Shown here: positions 16,866 to 24,610 of the stretch, piece after piece
How positions within the stretch are numbered: the stretch's first letter is position 1
Layout: the number at the start of each line of letters is the position of its first letter
NCBI GenBank assembly: GCA_029933075.1
Contig: JAOZOW010000002.1
Location: 50,039-114,038 of the forward strand
Length of the DNA: 64,000 nt
Origin: Deltaproteobacteria bacterium
GTDB lineage: Bacteria > Desulfobacterota > DSM-4660 > Desulfatiglandales > Desulfatiglandaceae
Direction of reading: 5' to 3'
Program-made: the position numbers and the translations under genes
The notes under the pieces: generated by a model
The model's database searches: none
What the model saw: only the letters and a program-made list of their open reading frames with translations
What the model was told of the DNA's origin: nothing

Positions 16866-17753
16866 TCAGGCTTCCATATGGAACTGACCGGCCACATAAG
16901 CCGGCACAGCCACCGTTCCAATGATGATGGGCTGCTGGTGACAGTCGGAGCCTCCGGTGACCATCAGGCCTTCCTGCCGTGCAAAGGAGAGGTACGAATC
17001 GACAGTCTGTTGATCATGGGTGGAATGCCAGCACTCAATGCCGTCCAGATAGGGAAGCATTTTTTCTTTGATGATGGCCTGTTGTTCTTTGATAGAAGGA
17101 GTCAGCGTCACAAGGGAGGTGCCGCTGGGGCAGTTGGGGTGGGCAAGGACCAGCTTGCCCCCCGCCCCCCGGATAAGCTCCGATGCCTCCCTTAAGGAGA
17201 GGGGCATTTTGGGCACATTGCAGCGTACCAGGTACTTGTCGAAGGCTTCCTGCTTGCTCGACACGATTCCCTTTTCCATCATGTAGTTTGCGATATGAGG
17301 TCTGCCTAAGGCCCCTTCGGCTGCCGACTGTATGGCTTCCAGATCTTTCTGGGTCCAGAAGGGGAGTCCCTTTTTTTCAAACTCCTCGTTGAGTTTCTGA
17401 AGTATCTTTTCGGCCCTCAACCTTCGATACTCCCTCAATTCTTCCAGCTTTCGGGATAGCGCTGAATTATGGATATCGTAAGCATAGCCCAGAAGATCCA
17501 AAGATACAGGCTTGCCCTCCCGGTACTCTGGATGTGAGAAGGAGATGTTCAACTCCACGCCTGTCAGGTAATTCATTCCGTATCGCCCCGCCAGGGAGAT
17601 TGCCGCCTCCTGGCACGCGATTGAATCGTGGTCGGTGATGGAGATGAGGGTAATGCCCCGCCTGTGCGCCTCTTCGAATATCTCGGACAGGCCCATTTTC
17701 CCATCGGAGCACTCCCTACAGTGGATGTGGAGATCAATCTTGGCCACCGGCAA
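16866..17753 (-). CDS. PHP-domain metal-dependent phosphoesterase
   Basis: A 295-residue protein with the four PHP metal-binding motifs in order: KIDLHIHCRECSDG, ITDHDS, the VLAHPNCP strand near residue 200, and TGGSDCH near the C-terminus. Such stand-alone PHP proteins hydrolyse 3',5'-nucleoside bisphosphates, short oligonucleotides or sugar phosphates with two or three metals. No polymerase domain is present. The start appears to be a TTG at 17753 with AGAGG just upstream, or a GTG two codons later; both lie inside the 3' end of the iorB gene, so translation is coupled. Its link to the indolepyruvate oxidoreductase genes is positional only. Confidence 0.88.
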   Translation of the reverse strand: MPVAKIDLHIHCRECSDGKMGLSEIFEEAHRRGITLISITDHDSIACQEAAISLAGRYGMNYLTGVELNISFSHPEYREGKPVSLDLLGYAYDIHNSALSRKLEELREYRRLRAEKILQKLNEEFEKKGLPFWTQKDLEAIQSAAEGALGRPHIANYMMEKGIVSSKQEAFDKYLVRCNVPKMPLSLREASELIRGAGGKLVLAHPNCPSGTSLVTLTPSIKEQQAIIKEKMLPYLDGIECWHSTHDQQTVDSYLSFARQEGLMVTGGSDCHQQPIIIGTVAVPAYVAGQFHMEA

Positions 17754-18360
17754 TGAGACCTCTGCCCACCTCCAGGGCCTGGTAGTTGGGTTTTAGTTTT
17801 CCCTCCGGAAAGATATCGGATAGGACCCCCTTGATATCCTCAACACTGATGGGGAAACCCTCAAGGCAACAGAGGGCTCCCAGCATGATCATATTGAGCA
17901 TGATAGGACCCCCCAGATCAACGGCCCTGGAGGTGGCATCAACCCAGTAGAGGTCCCCCCCCGATGTTGAAATCACTTCCCGGAGCCATGGAGGATCCGG
18001 GTACTCGACATCCCCGGCTATCACATTGAGGGGATAAATGGGTCTGTTGTTGACTATAAAAACCGTATCTTCATTCCCAAATTCCTCGAGGATTCTGAGT
18101 GTCTCCAGGGGTTCAAGGCCGACAATGACATGGGCCATGTTGGGGGGGATGATCGGTCCGTAGTTCTTCTCCCTTGAAAAACGGACATGACTGGACACAG
18201 GGCCGCCACGCTGGGACAACCCGAATGTCTCCCCGATTGTCACCTTCAGCCCCCTGTTGACCCCGGCTCTGCCAAGGATCTGGGATGCCAGCACATTGCC
18301 CTGCCCTCCCACACCATTGATGATCAGGTTGATAGGCTCTGTAGCTTTGAAATCAATCAT
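17734..18360 (-). CDS. iorB: Indolepyruvate:ferredoxin oxidoreductase, beta subunit
   Basis: A 208-residue gamma-domain protein of the 2-oxoacid:acceptor oxidoreductase superfamily, with NLIINGVGGQGNVLASQILG at the N-terminus and FGLSQRGGPVSSHVRF, both diagnostic of IorB. The ATG at 18360 overlaps the iorA stop (ATGA) and has GGAGG seven bases upstream; upstream in-frame starts lie deep in iorA. With IorA it oxidatively decarboxylates aryl pyruvates (from Trp, Phe, Tyr) to aryl acetyl-CoA and reduces ferredoxin, and it can also run in reverse for biosynthesis. Confidence 0.95.
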   Translation of the reverse strand: MIDFKATEPINLIINGVGGQGNVLASQILGRAGVNRGLKVTIGETFGLSQRGGPVSSHVRFSREKNYGPIIPPNMAHVIVGLEPLETLRILEEFGNEDTVFIVNNRPIYPLNVIAGDVEYPDPPWLREVISTSGGDLYWVDATSRAVDLGGPIMLNMIMLGALCCLEGFPISVEDIKGVLSDIFPEGKLKPNYQALEVGRGLIAGGQD

Positions 18361-20255
18361 GCCTTCTCCTCCCTTTTGATCGCCCCCTGCGGACAGATAT
18401 CCGCACATATGCCGCATCCCACACAGATCACCTCATCCACGCGTGCCTTGCCCGCCGCCTTGTCCCAGATCAGACCGGGGCACCTGAAGACCCTTGTACA
18501 ATATCTGCCGCAGCCGCAAGCTTCTCCGAGGCACTCCTCTTGGTCCACTCTCATCCTGTAAGGAAAGCCCCCTTCCCTGCCCTGTACAAGTGCGCACTTT
18601 CGTTTGAGCACCAAGACCCTCGGACCTCCCTTTTGCATGAGATCGTACAGGGTCATTGCAGTGCCTTTCATGTCATACGGATCGGCCACCTGCACCTCCA
18701 CGCCCAAGGACTTGCATAACTTTTCCACATCCACGGGTTCGGTAGCGTCCCCCATGGCGGTCCTGTCGGTCCCAGGATGTGGCTGGAACCCTGTCATGGC
18801 GGTGGCGCTGTTATCCAGTATCAGTAGCAGGATATCCGCCTTGTTGAACTTGGCGTTTACAAGTGCGGGAAGGGCTGCGTGGAAAAAGGTGGAATCGCCG
18901 CACACGGTTACAACCGGCTGGTCAAAACCGAACTGCTCCAGCTTTCCATACCCGCACGCAAGCCCCAGCCCGGAGCCCATAGCATGGACCGATTTTACCT
19001 GGTTGAACCCCGTGGGCCAGATGGCCATGGTATAGCAGCCGATGTCGCCGGAGACGAATCCGTCCCTGTTGTCCCAGGCCAATGCCGTCTTGATGGCATA
19101 GTAAGAACCGCGGTGGGGACACCCCGGGCAGAAGCCGAATTCTCTGGGCGGGACCGTGCCTTTGATCATCTCCGATACCCTGTTCCTGTAATCGTTCTTC
19201 TCCCATGGGATATCGAAGGTGCGTCCAAGGACGTGAAGGAGTACCCCGGGTGAAAGCTCGCCCGTATCCGGAATGTGACCGGACGCCTTTCCGAGAAATT
19301 CCTTTACTCCAATCTCTCCGCCCAAGTCCGCGGCCAGGGCCTTGACACTATTTTCCACAAAGGGATCCACATCCTCCGCAAACAGGATGCGATCGCACAT
19401 TTTCAGGTACTCTGTGACAAGCTTCCTGGGAAGAGGCCAGGTGGTTCCAAGCTTTAAAAGCCCCACCCTCTCCCGGAGCCCCAACAGTTCAATGGACTCC
19501 ATGGAATAGTTCCAGGCGCACCCGGTTGCGATTACCAGAAGGTCAGGCTGGGCCGGGCCGTCATAACGGTTGAAGGGGGAACTTTCGAACAACGCCTCTG
19601 CCCGCCTCAACTTCTCATGTCTTTTCTGGTGCTTAAGGACGGTGGGGAAAGTGTGGAACGGTTTGGCCGGATCAAAATAGGGCCTTGTCTTTGTCACCGG
19701 GATGTCCCCGATTCTAACGTCAGCTCGTGTATGAGAAAGCCTTGAGACGCTCCTCAGCATTACAATATTCCTGATGGTCTCCGATAGTTCGAATGCCCAG
19801 CGTGTCATCTCGAGCGCTTCCTGAGGCGTTGAAGGCTCAAGGAGCGGAATGTCCGAGATCTGTGAGAATACCCTGGCATCTTCTTCATTGGTGCTTGAAA
19901 TGCTGGAAGGATCGTCGCATGTAACGAGCACCAATCCGCCTTTGGTGCCGGACAGGCTCAGGTTCGTAAGAAAATCCGATACCACGTTAACCCCGTTCTG
20001 TTTCATGCTGGAAAGGGCCCTGCACCCGGCAAACGAGGCTGCCGCCGCCGCCTCCAATGCGACCTTTTCGTTGCTGGACCACTCCACATACAGGGGTAGA
20101 TCGTGTGCGGCTTCCGCAAGGGTTTCAATAATCTCCGAGGATGGGTTGCCTGGATAACCCGCACAAAACAGCACTCCCCCTTCAAGGGCTCCCCGGGCAA
20201 TTGCCTGGTTTCCCTGGAGCAGCATGCTCTCGTTCCCTGATCTCTGGCTGATCAT
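18357..20255 (-). CDS. iorA: Indolepyruvate:ferredoxin oxidoreductase, alpha subunit
   Basis: A 632-residue thiamine-diphosphate enzyme. The N-terminal pyrimidine-binding half carries LLQGNQAIARGALEGG and CAGYPGNPSSEI; the TPP-binding half has FCPGCPHRGSYY, SGDIGCYTM, VCGDSTFFHAALPAL and LDNSATAMTGFQPHPG. Two C-terminal cysteine-rich clusters follow, the last being VGCGICADICPQGA. All match IorA. The ATG at 20255 overlaps the stop of the upstream FrhB-like gene and has GGGGGAG five bases ahead. The first C-terminal cluster (CLGEACGCGRYCTRVFRCPG) is unusually Cys-rich. With iorB and the FrhB-like gene it forms a three-gene coupled unit. Confidence 0.96.
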   Translation of the reverse strand: MISQRSGNESMLLQGNQAIARGALEGGVLFCAGYPGNPSSEIIETLAEAAHDLPLYVEWSSNEKVALEAAAAASFAGCRALSSMKQNGVNVVSDFLTNLSLSGTKGGLVLVTCDDPSSISSTNEEDARVFSQISDIPLLEPSTPQEALEMTRWAFELSETIRNIVMLRSVSRLSHTRADVRIGDIPVTKTRPYFDPAKPFHTFPTVLKHQKRHEKLRRAEALFESSPFNRYDGPAQPDLLVIATGCAWNYSMESIELLGLRERVGLLKLGTTWPLPRKLVTEYLKMCDRILFAEDVDPFVENSVKALAADLGGEIGVKEFLGKASGHIPDTGELSPGVLLHVLGRTFDIPWEKNDYRNRVSEMIKGTVPPREFGFCPGCPHRGSYYAIKTALAWDNRDGFVSGDIGCYTMAIWPTGFNQVKSVHAMGSGLGLACGYGKLEQFGFDQPVVTVCGDSTFFHAALPALVNAKFNKADILLLILDNSATAMTGFQPHPGTDRTAMGDATEPVDVEKLCKSLGVEVQVADPYDMKGTAMTLYDLMQKGGPRVLVLKRKCALVQGREGGFPYRMRVDQEECLGEACGCGRYCTRVFRCPGLIWDKAAGKARVDEVICVGCGICADICPQGAIKREEKA

Positions 20256-21307
20256 TTTTCTCCCCCACTTCCGCTTGCACCGAGCTCCACCTGTTTCGCT
20301 CTTTGTCGTTTGTTGTGGCTGGCCTCTTTGAGGTGCTCAAAGTTCTCTTCAGGAAGCGGGCCTGTCTCCAGTTTGCCCGCCTTCACCGCCTCCTCAATGA
20401 GCTCTTCTCCTGTCTCGGTTCGGATTATCACGGTATTCCATCCCTCACGGCCCTCAACAGTGCCCACGGAAAGGTCCGCCCATATTGCCGTCATGTCCTG
20501 GCACAATGTGCAGCCCTTCTGAATCAGGGGCCTGACTTCAGACAGGGGGAAGTCCACCCAGCCTTTTTCTGTCCTGACCATGAATTTATCGGCAGGCGGC
20601 GGCGGGATATCGTATTTTAAAACAGCCCCGCCCACGCCCGCTTCTCTCAGGAAAGCCTTTAGCTTCCGGTAATCAAGGGCCCATGTACAGAAAAGGCCCA
20701 CCTTCAAGGAGACGCGGGCCGAACGCTCTTCTCCATCCGGCTTCATTCGCTCCATGCGGGCCAGGGCCTCCATCTGGCAGGGAAGGCCCACTACCCCTAT
20801 CTTATCCTCTCCCTGGCTGATGGCCCGGTTCAGCACCGAGAGGCTTGCCGATCCCGAGTATCTGGAGCCCGCGCAATCAAGAACTTCCTCCCTGTTTCTG
20901 GCCATGACGCCTCCGGGTGAGAGACGGTCACCGGCATCCGTCAACACGGCAGAGCGGATATCTCCCTTTTCAAAGGCCTCCATAAGGATGGCTGATACAG
21001 TGCCGCCGTACTGGGCCCTATTCCTGATCTCTTCGTCGATAGCCCGGGCAACCAGTACGTGCCGGTACGGGCCGATAGGCTCTTTTTCAGGAATAGGATG
21101 TAGCGAGGTTCCCTCATACTCCGCCCTCGGGCATAGTTGCAGGCATCTTAATGTGTCGGCCTGGCACTTATCCATGACGACTACCTTGCCGTCAAAGTAA
21201 TTGAAATAAGGGCACAGCCCTACACAGGCCCCGCATTTTACGCAAAAACCGCCACTGATGACCTTTTCGACCAAAACGCTTTGGCCCTGAATATTGTCTG
21301 TTTCCAT
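20252..21307 (-). CDS. FrhB/HdrA-associated-type coenzyme F420 hydrogenase beta-like iron-sulfur protein
   Basis: A 351-residue protein of the FrhB/FdhB/FpoF family: an N-terminal ferredoxin module (FCVKCGACVGLCPYF), a second cysteine group (CQADTLRCLQLCP), the conserved AQYGGTVSAILMEAF (FrhB N-domain), GLPCQMEAL and the C-terminal KGCTLCQDMTAIWADLSVG segment. Members bind flavin and [4Fe-4S] clusters and pass electrons between ferredoxin, F420 or other carriers. The METDNIQGQ start at 21307 is chosen; the frame is open 90 codons further but the added part has no family features. Stop and iorA start overlap (ATGA), so a complex or electron hand-off with IorAB is likely by inference. Whether this organism has F420 cannot be told. 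Confidence 0.87.
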   Translation of the reverse strand: METDNIQGQSVLVEKVISGGFCVKCGACVGLCPYFNYFDGKVVVMDKCQADTLRCLQLCPRAEYEGTSLHPIPEKEPIGPYRHVLVARAIDEEIRNRAQYGGTVSAILMEAFEKGDIRSAVLTDAGDRLSPGGVMARNREEVLDCAGSRYSGSASLSVLNRAISQGEDKIGVVGLPCQMEALARMERMKPDGEERSARVSLKVGLFCTWALDYRKLKAFLREAGVGGAVLKYDIPPPPADKFMVRTEKGWVDFPLSEVRPLIQKGCTLCQDMTAIWADLSVGTVEGREGWNTVIIRTETGEELIEEAVKAGKLETGPLPEENFEHLKEASHNKRQRAKQVELGASGSGGEK

Positions 21308-21528
21308 AACGTAGACAACCTCATTTCGGTTTTGGAGTGGTTTTATCCCAGCCCCCTGATCCAGGTCAAGGGCAAAAGAGCCATACACTTTGACCCTGTT
21401 GGCAGATGGAAAAGCCCTCCTGCAGACCGGCGAGTTCCGGCCAGACACAAGATGCCAGCAGGGCCGGGAGGGGACGGTGATTTCCGGGTACTTGGTTTTT
21501 GGGCTGATGAGGGATAATCTCCAGGAGA

Positions 21529-21555
21529 TTGACATTTCAACATGACTGGCATAAT
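21529..21555 (+). promoter_or_regulatory. Candidate promoter for the PNP operon
   Basis: TTGACA at 21529-21534 and CATAAT at 21550-21555, separated by 15 bases, with a TGG just before the -10. The boxes are good but the spacer is short. It sits 45 bases before the ATG of the phosphorylase gene, in the 293-base gap between divergent operons. Confidence 0.45.
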
Positions 21556-21600
21556 TGGATAGAATACACAATTGCACACTCTGGAGAGGAGCAATCCCCC

Positions 21601-22416
21601 ATGTTTGATAAGATCAGCGAGACCGCGGAATTTCTTGCCTCCCGGTATGATGGGACGCCCGAAATCGGAATGATCACCGGGACCGGCCTGGGATCTCTTA
21701 CCGGGAAAATGACGGTCAATTGTCGGTTCCCCTACAGTGAAATCCCTAATTTTCCCGTGTCCACTGCGGCGGGGCATCGGGGCACACTGGTATTCGGGGA
21801 GCTTTCCGGGCGACGCATCATTGCCATGGAGGGGCGCTTTCACGGTTATGAGGGGTACTCTCCCCAGGAAATCACGTTCCCGGTGAGGGTAATGGCCATG
21901 CTGGGGATCAAATATCTCTTTATATCCAGTGCAACCGGCGGCTTGAATCCGCAATTTGAAAAGGGCGACCTGATGATTGTCACGGATCATATCAACCTTA
22001 CGGGCGCCAATCCGCTCGTGGGCCCTAATCTGGATGATTTGGGACCGCGCTTCCCTGACATGGTCCATGGATATGACCGCAATCTGATATCCCTTGCGCG
22101 CAACAAGGCCCTGGCCTCTGGCATAGCCATCAGGCAGGGCGTATATGTGGGGGTGCTGGGTCCCAGCCTGGAGACCCCGGCTGAGACGCGTTTTCTGCGG
22201 ACGATCGGAGGGGATGCCGTGGGAATGTCCACTGTCCATGAGGTGATTGCAGGGATTCACAGCGGGTTGAAAATCCTGGTGATCGTGGTCATCACAAACA
22301 TGAACCTGCCCGACTGCATGGAAGGTACAACAGAACAGGAGGTCATAGCCGTGGCACAAAAGGCAAGCCCCATGCTGGCTGGGCTGTGGGAAAAAATTAT
22401 TGCCCAACTGCCTTAA
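21601..22416 (+). CDS. Purine nucleoside phosphorylase (PNP-I, inosine/guanosine type)
   Basis: A 271-residue trimeric-type purine nucleoside phosphorylase, cleaving (deoxy)inosine or guanosine with phosphate to base and ribose-1-phosphate. Motifs in order: the phosphate loop MITGTGLGSL, TAAGHRGTLVFG, MEGRFHGYEGYS, SATGGLNP, GPSLETPAE, GMSTVHEV and the base-recognition Asn in ITNMN. That last Asn favours 6-oxopurines over MTA phosphorylase. ATG at 21601 with GAGGAG upstream; an earlier in-frame start adds 24 unmatched residues. Leads a plus-strand run with the MTA/SAH deaminase, which converts adenosine-type nucleosides to the inosine type this enzyme can use. Confidence 0.92.
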   Translation: MFDKISETAEFLASRYDGTPEIGMITGTGLGSLTGKMTVNCRFPYSEIPNFPVSTAAGHRGTLVFGELSGRRIIAMEGRFHGYEGYSPQEITFPVRVMAMLGIKYLFISSATGGLNPQFEKGDLMIVTDHINLTGANPLVGPNLDDLGPRFPDMVHGYDRNLISLARNKALASGIAIRQGVYVGVLGPSLETPAETRFLRTIGGDAVGMSTVHEVIAGIHSGLKILVIVVITNMNLPDCMEGTTEQEVIAVAQKASPMLAGLWEKIIAQLP

Positions 22417-22456
22417 TATTCTCCAACAATAATAATGGAGATCATTGGGTCCGAAT

Positions 22457-23797
22457 ATGGGGGATATGGATATTATCATCAAAAACGGCACGGTCTTGAC
22501 CATGGACGGTGAAGATTCGGTCCATAACGATGGTGTGGTGGGGGTGAAGGGTGACACCATAGCCCATGTGGGCAGTAATGATCAGTCCCCCCTGAGGGCC
22601 GAGACCATCATCGACGCCAATGGCGGGCTGATACTTCCCGGCCTCGTCAATGCCCACACCCATGCAGCCATGACCCTGTTCAGGGGGCTTGCCGACGATA
22701 TCCCGCTCATGGAATGGCTCGAGAACTATATCTTTCCCGTGGAGAGCAGAATGGATGGGCACTTTGTACGTACCGGCACCCTCCTGGCCTGTGCGGAGAT
22801 GATCCTGTCGGGCACCACCACTTTCTGCGACATGTATCTGTTCGAGGAACACGCGGCCATGGCGGCCCATGAGGCCGGGATGAGATGCCTGGTGGGAGAA
22901 GTCCTTTACGACTTCCCTTCCCCCAACTACGGCAAAATGGAAAACGGCCTCAAGTATTCCGAGTCATTAATAAAAAGATGGCGGGATGACCCGTTGGTCT
23001 CAGTGGCGGTAGAGCCCCACTCCCTTTTCACCTGCAGCCCCGATCTGCTTTGCGTGGCAGACGCCCTGGCCCGGGACTACGGCGTTCCGCTGGTCATCCA
23101 TGTGGCGGAGACCGCTGCGGAAGTCTCCCTGGTGAAGGAAAAATATGGCAACACTCCCGTGCGCCACCTTGAGTCTTTAGGGCTGCTCGGTCCTCACCTT
23201 ATTGCAGATCACTGTGTGCATATCGAACCCTCCGACATCAAAACGCTGAGCAATCACGGGGTAAAGGTGGTTCACAACCCCGAGAGCAATATGAAGCTGG
23301 CATCCGGCATTGCACCGGTCCCCCAGATGCTCGCCGAGGGTTTGACGGTAGGCCTGGGTACCGATGGATGCGCCTCCAACAACAATCTGGATCTATTTGC
23401 AGAGATGGACATGGCCGCAAAGCTCCATAAGGTCCATGCCATGGACCCAACGGCGATCGACGCACTGACAGTTCTCAGGATGGCCACTGTATGGGGGGCA
23501 AGGGCCCTGGGAATGGACCGCCTTATCGGCTCCTTGGAGGTAGGGAAAAAGGCGGACATTATCGTTGTGGATATTGACAAACCTCATCTTACGCCCATTT
23601 ACAATCCTTTTTCCCACCTTGTCTATGCGGCTAAGGGAAATGATGTGACTCACGTCATTATCAATGGCCGACTGGTCATGGAAGAGCGAAAGCTCCTTAC
23701 CTTGGACCTGGAAGAGATCACCGCAGCCGCCAAAGACAAAGCCGAGCAGGTCAAGAGGTGGGTTTTGCCTTCAAAGGCAGGCACTGAGTCCGGATGA
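22457..23797 (+). CDS. mtaD: 5'-methylthioadenosine/S-adenosylhomocysteine deaminase-type amidohydrolase
   Basis: A 446-residue metal-dependent hydrolase of the TrzN/MtaD group. It has DIIIKNGTVLTMDG, the metal-binding GLVNAHTHAAMTLFRGLADD (HxH), SGTTTFCDMY, the VIHVAETAAEV (His) strand, DHCVHIEPSD, VVHNPESNMKLASG and the catalytic Asp in GLGTDGCASNNNLD. The reaction is deamination of 5'-methylthioadenosine, S-adenosylhomocysteine or adenosine to the inosine analogue. Start uncertain within 7 codons (TTG 22445, ATG 22457, ATG 22466). Its stop overlaps the next ATG (ATGA). Adjacent to the phosphorylase, it should form a recycling route for SAM-derived nucleosides, useful in a cell with many radical SAM and methyl-transfer enzymes. 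Confidence 0.92.
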   Translation: MGDMDIIIKNGTVLTMDGEDSVHNDGVVGVKGDTIAHVGSNDQSPLRAETIIDANGGLILPGLVNAHTHAAMTLFRGLADDIPLMEWLENYIFPVESRMDGHFVRTGTLLACAEMILSGTTTFCDMYLFEEHAAMAAHEAGMRCLVGEVLYDFPSPNYGKMENGLKYSESLIKRWRDDPLVSVAVEPHSLFTCSPDLLCVADALARDYGVPLVIHVAETAAEVSLVKEKYGNTPVRHLESLGLLGPHLIADHCVHIEPSDIKTLSNHGVKVVHNPESNMKLASGIAPVPQMLAEGLTVGLGTDGCASNNNLDLFAEMDMAAKLHKVHAMDPTAIDALTVLRMATVWGARALGMDRLIGSLEVGKKADIIVVDIDKPHLTPIYNPFSHLVYAAKGNDVTHVIINGRLVMEERKLLTLDLEEITAAAKDKAEQVKRWVLPSKAGTESG

Positions 23798-24579
23798 ACG
23801 GATGTTCGAAATTTATTGCCCTGGGGAGCAGGCTGAAAGGCATCCCGGAAGTAATGACCCTCGGTGTGAAACCCAACTTCCTGGACTACTCCCCAACGGA
23901 GAGAGAATTGATCACGGGGTCCCCTATCATACTCTTTCCCACGCTTAACTATGCCCAGTTCCTTAGCACCTTGGGGAAAAAGATATTTCCCAGCCTCGAA
24001 ACATACCTCTATGCAGATGAGAAAATAAAACAGACCACTCTTTTTTACATGCTTGGAATTCCCCATCCGCGCACCCGCATCTATTACCCGCTTCATCATC
24101 ATCAGATCCTGAGAGACTTTTCCTTTCCTTTTGTTGCCAAGCTGGCAAGGGACTCCGCCCGGGGTAGGGGTGTTTTCCTGATCCAAGATGTTGCAGACCT
24201 CGAGAGGTATCTAAGGCTTACCAAAACCGCCTATATCCAGGAATACCTGCCCCACGACCGGGATCTTCGGGTGATCCTGATCAATTATCAACCCGCCCTG
24301 GCCTACTGGCGGGTGAGGTCGCCTGGCAGCTTTAAGACCAACATATCCCAGGGAGGCAGGGTCAGCTTCAATGCAATCTCCCCGGAAGGAATTAGGCTGG
24401 CTCAGGCAACTGCAAAAAAATGCAGGTTCAATGACGTTGGACTGGACCTCATCTACAGCGGTGGAAAGTGGTATGTGATCGAAGCCAACATGAAATACGG
24501 GCGAAAGGCCCTCAAAATGAAGGGCCTCGACCTGAAGGAGATCATGAGACAAAAACTTATCACTGGTGCGCTTTTCTAA
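23794..24579 (+). CDS. RimK-like ATP-grasp protein
   Basis: A 261-residue ATP-grasp ligase of the RimK/glutathione-synthase type. Visible: an N-terminal IILFPTLNYAQFLSTLGKKIFPS region, YADEKIKQTTLFYMLGIPHPRT (the usual pre-ATP-grasp helix), FVAKLARDSARGRGVF (ATP-binding lysine and glycine loop), IQEYLPHDRDLRVILI and the C-terminal metal-binding VGLDLIYSGGKWYVIEANMKYG. These enzymes join an amine to a carboxylate through an acyl phosphate, often adding amino acids to a peptide or cofactor. The substrate is unknown. It is translationally coupled to mtaD and followed 31 bases later by a penicillin-binding protein gene, so a cell-wall or protein-tail substrate is conceivable but unproven. Confidence 0.82.
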   Translation: MNGCSKFIALGSRLKGIPEVMTLGVKPNFLDYSPTERELITGSPIILFPTLNYAQFLSTLGKKIFPSLETYLYADEKIKQTTLFYMLGIPHPRTRIYYPLHHHQILRDFSFPFVAKLARDSARGRGVFLIQDVADLERYLRLTKTAYIQEYLPHDRDLRVILINYQPALAYWRVRSPGSFKTNISQGGRVSFNAISPEGIRLAQATAKKCRFNDVGLDLIYSGGKWYVIEANMKYGRKALKMKGLDLKEIMRQKLITGALF

Positions 24580-24610
24580 TTGTCCCCCTACATACTCAAA
24601 AAGATCTGAA

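Noticed and set aside
20252-21577. 90-residue N-terminal extension of the FrhB-like protein
   Set aside because: The extension has no iron-sulfur or flavin motif and would place the family N-terminus deep inside; the ATG at 21307 is better.
21343-22560. A 405-codon minus-strand frame opposite PNP
   Set aside because: Antisense to a gene with complete PNP motifs, and His/Gly/Arg-rich shadow composition.
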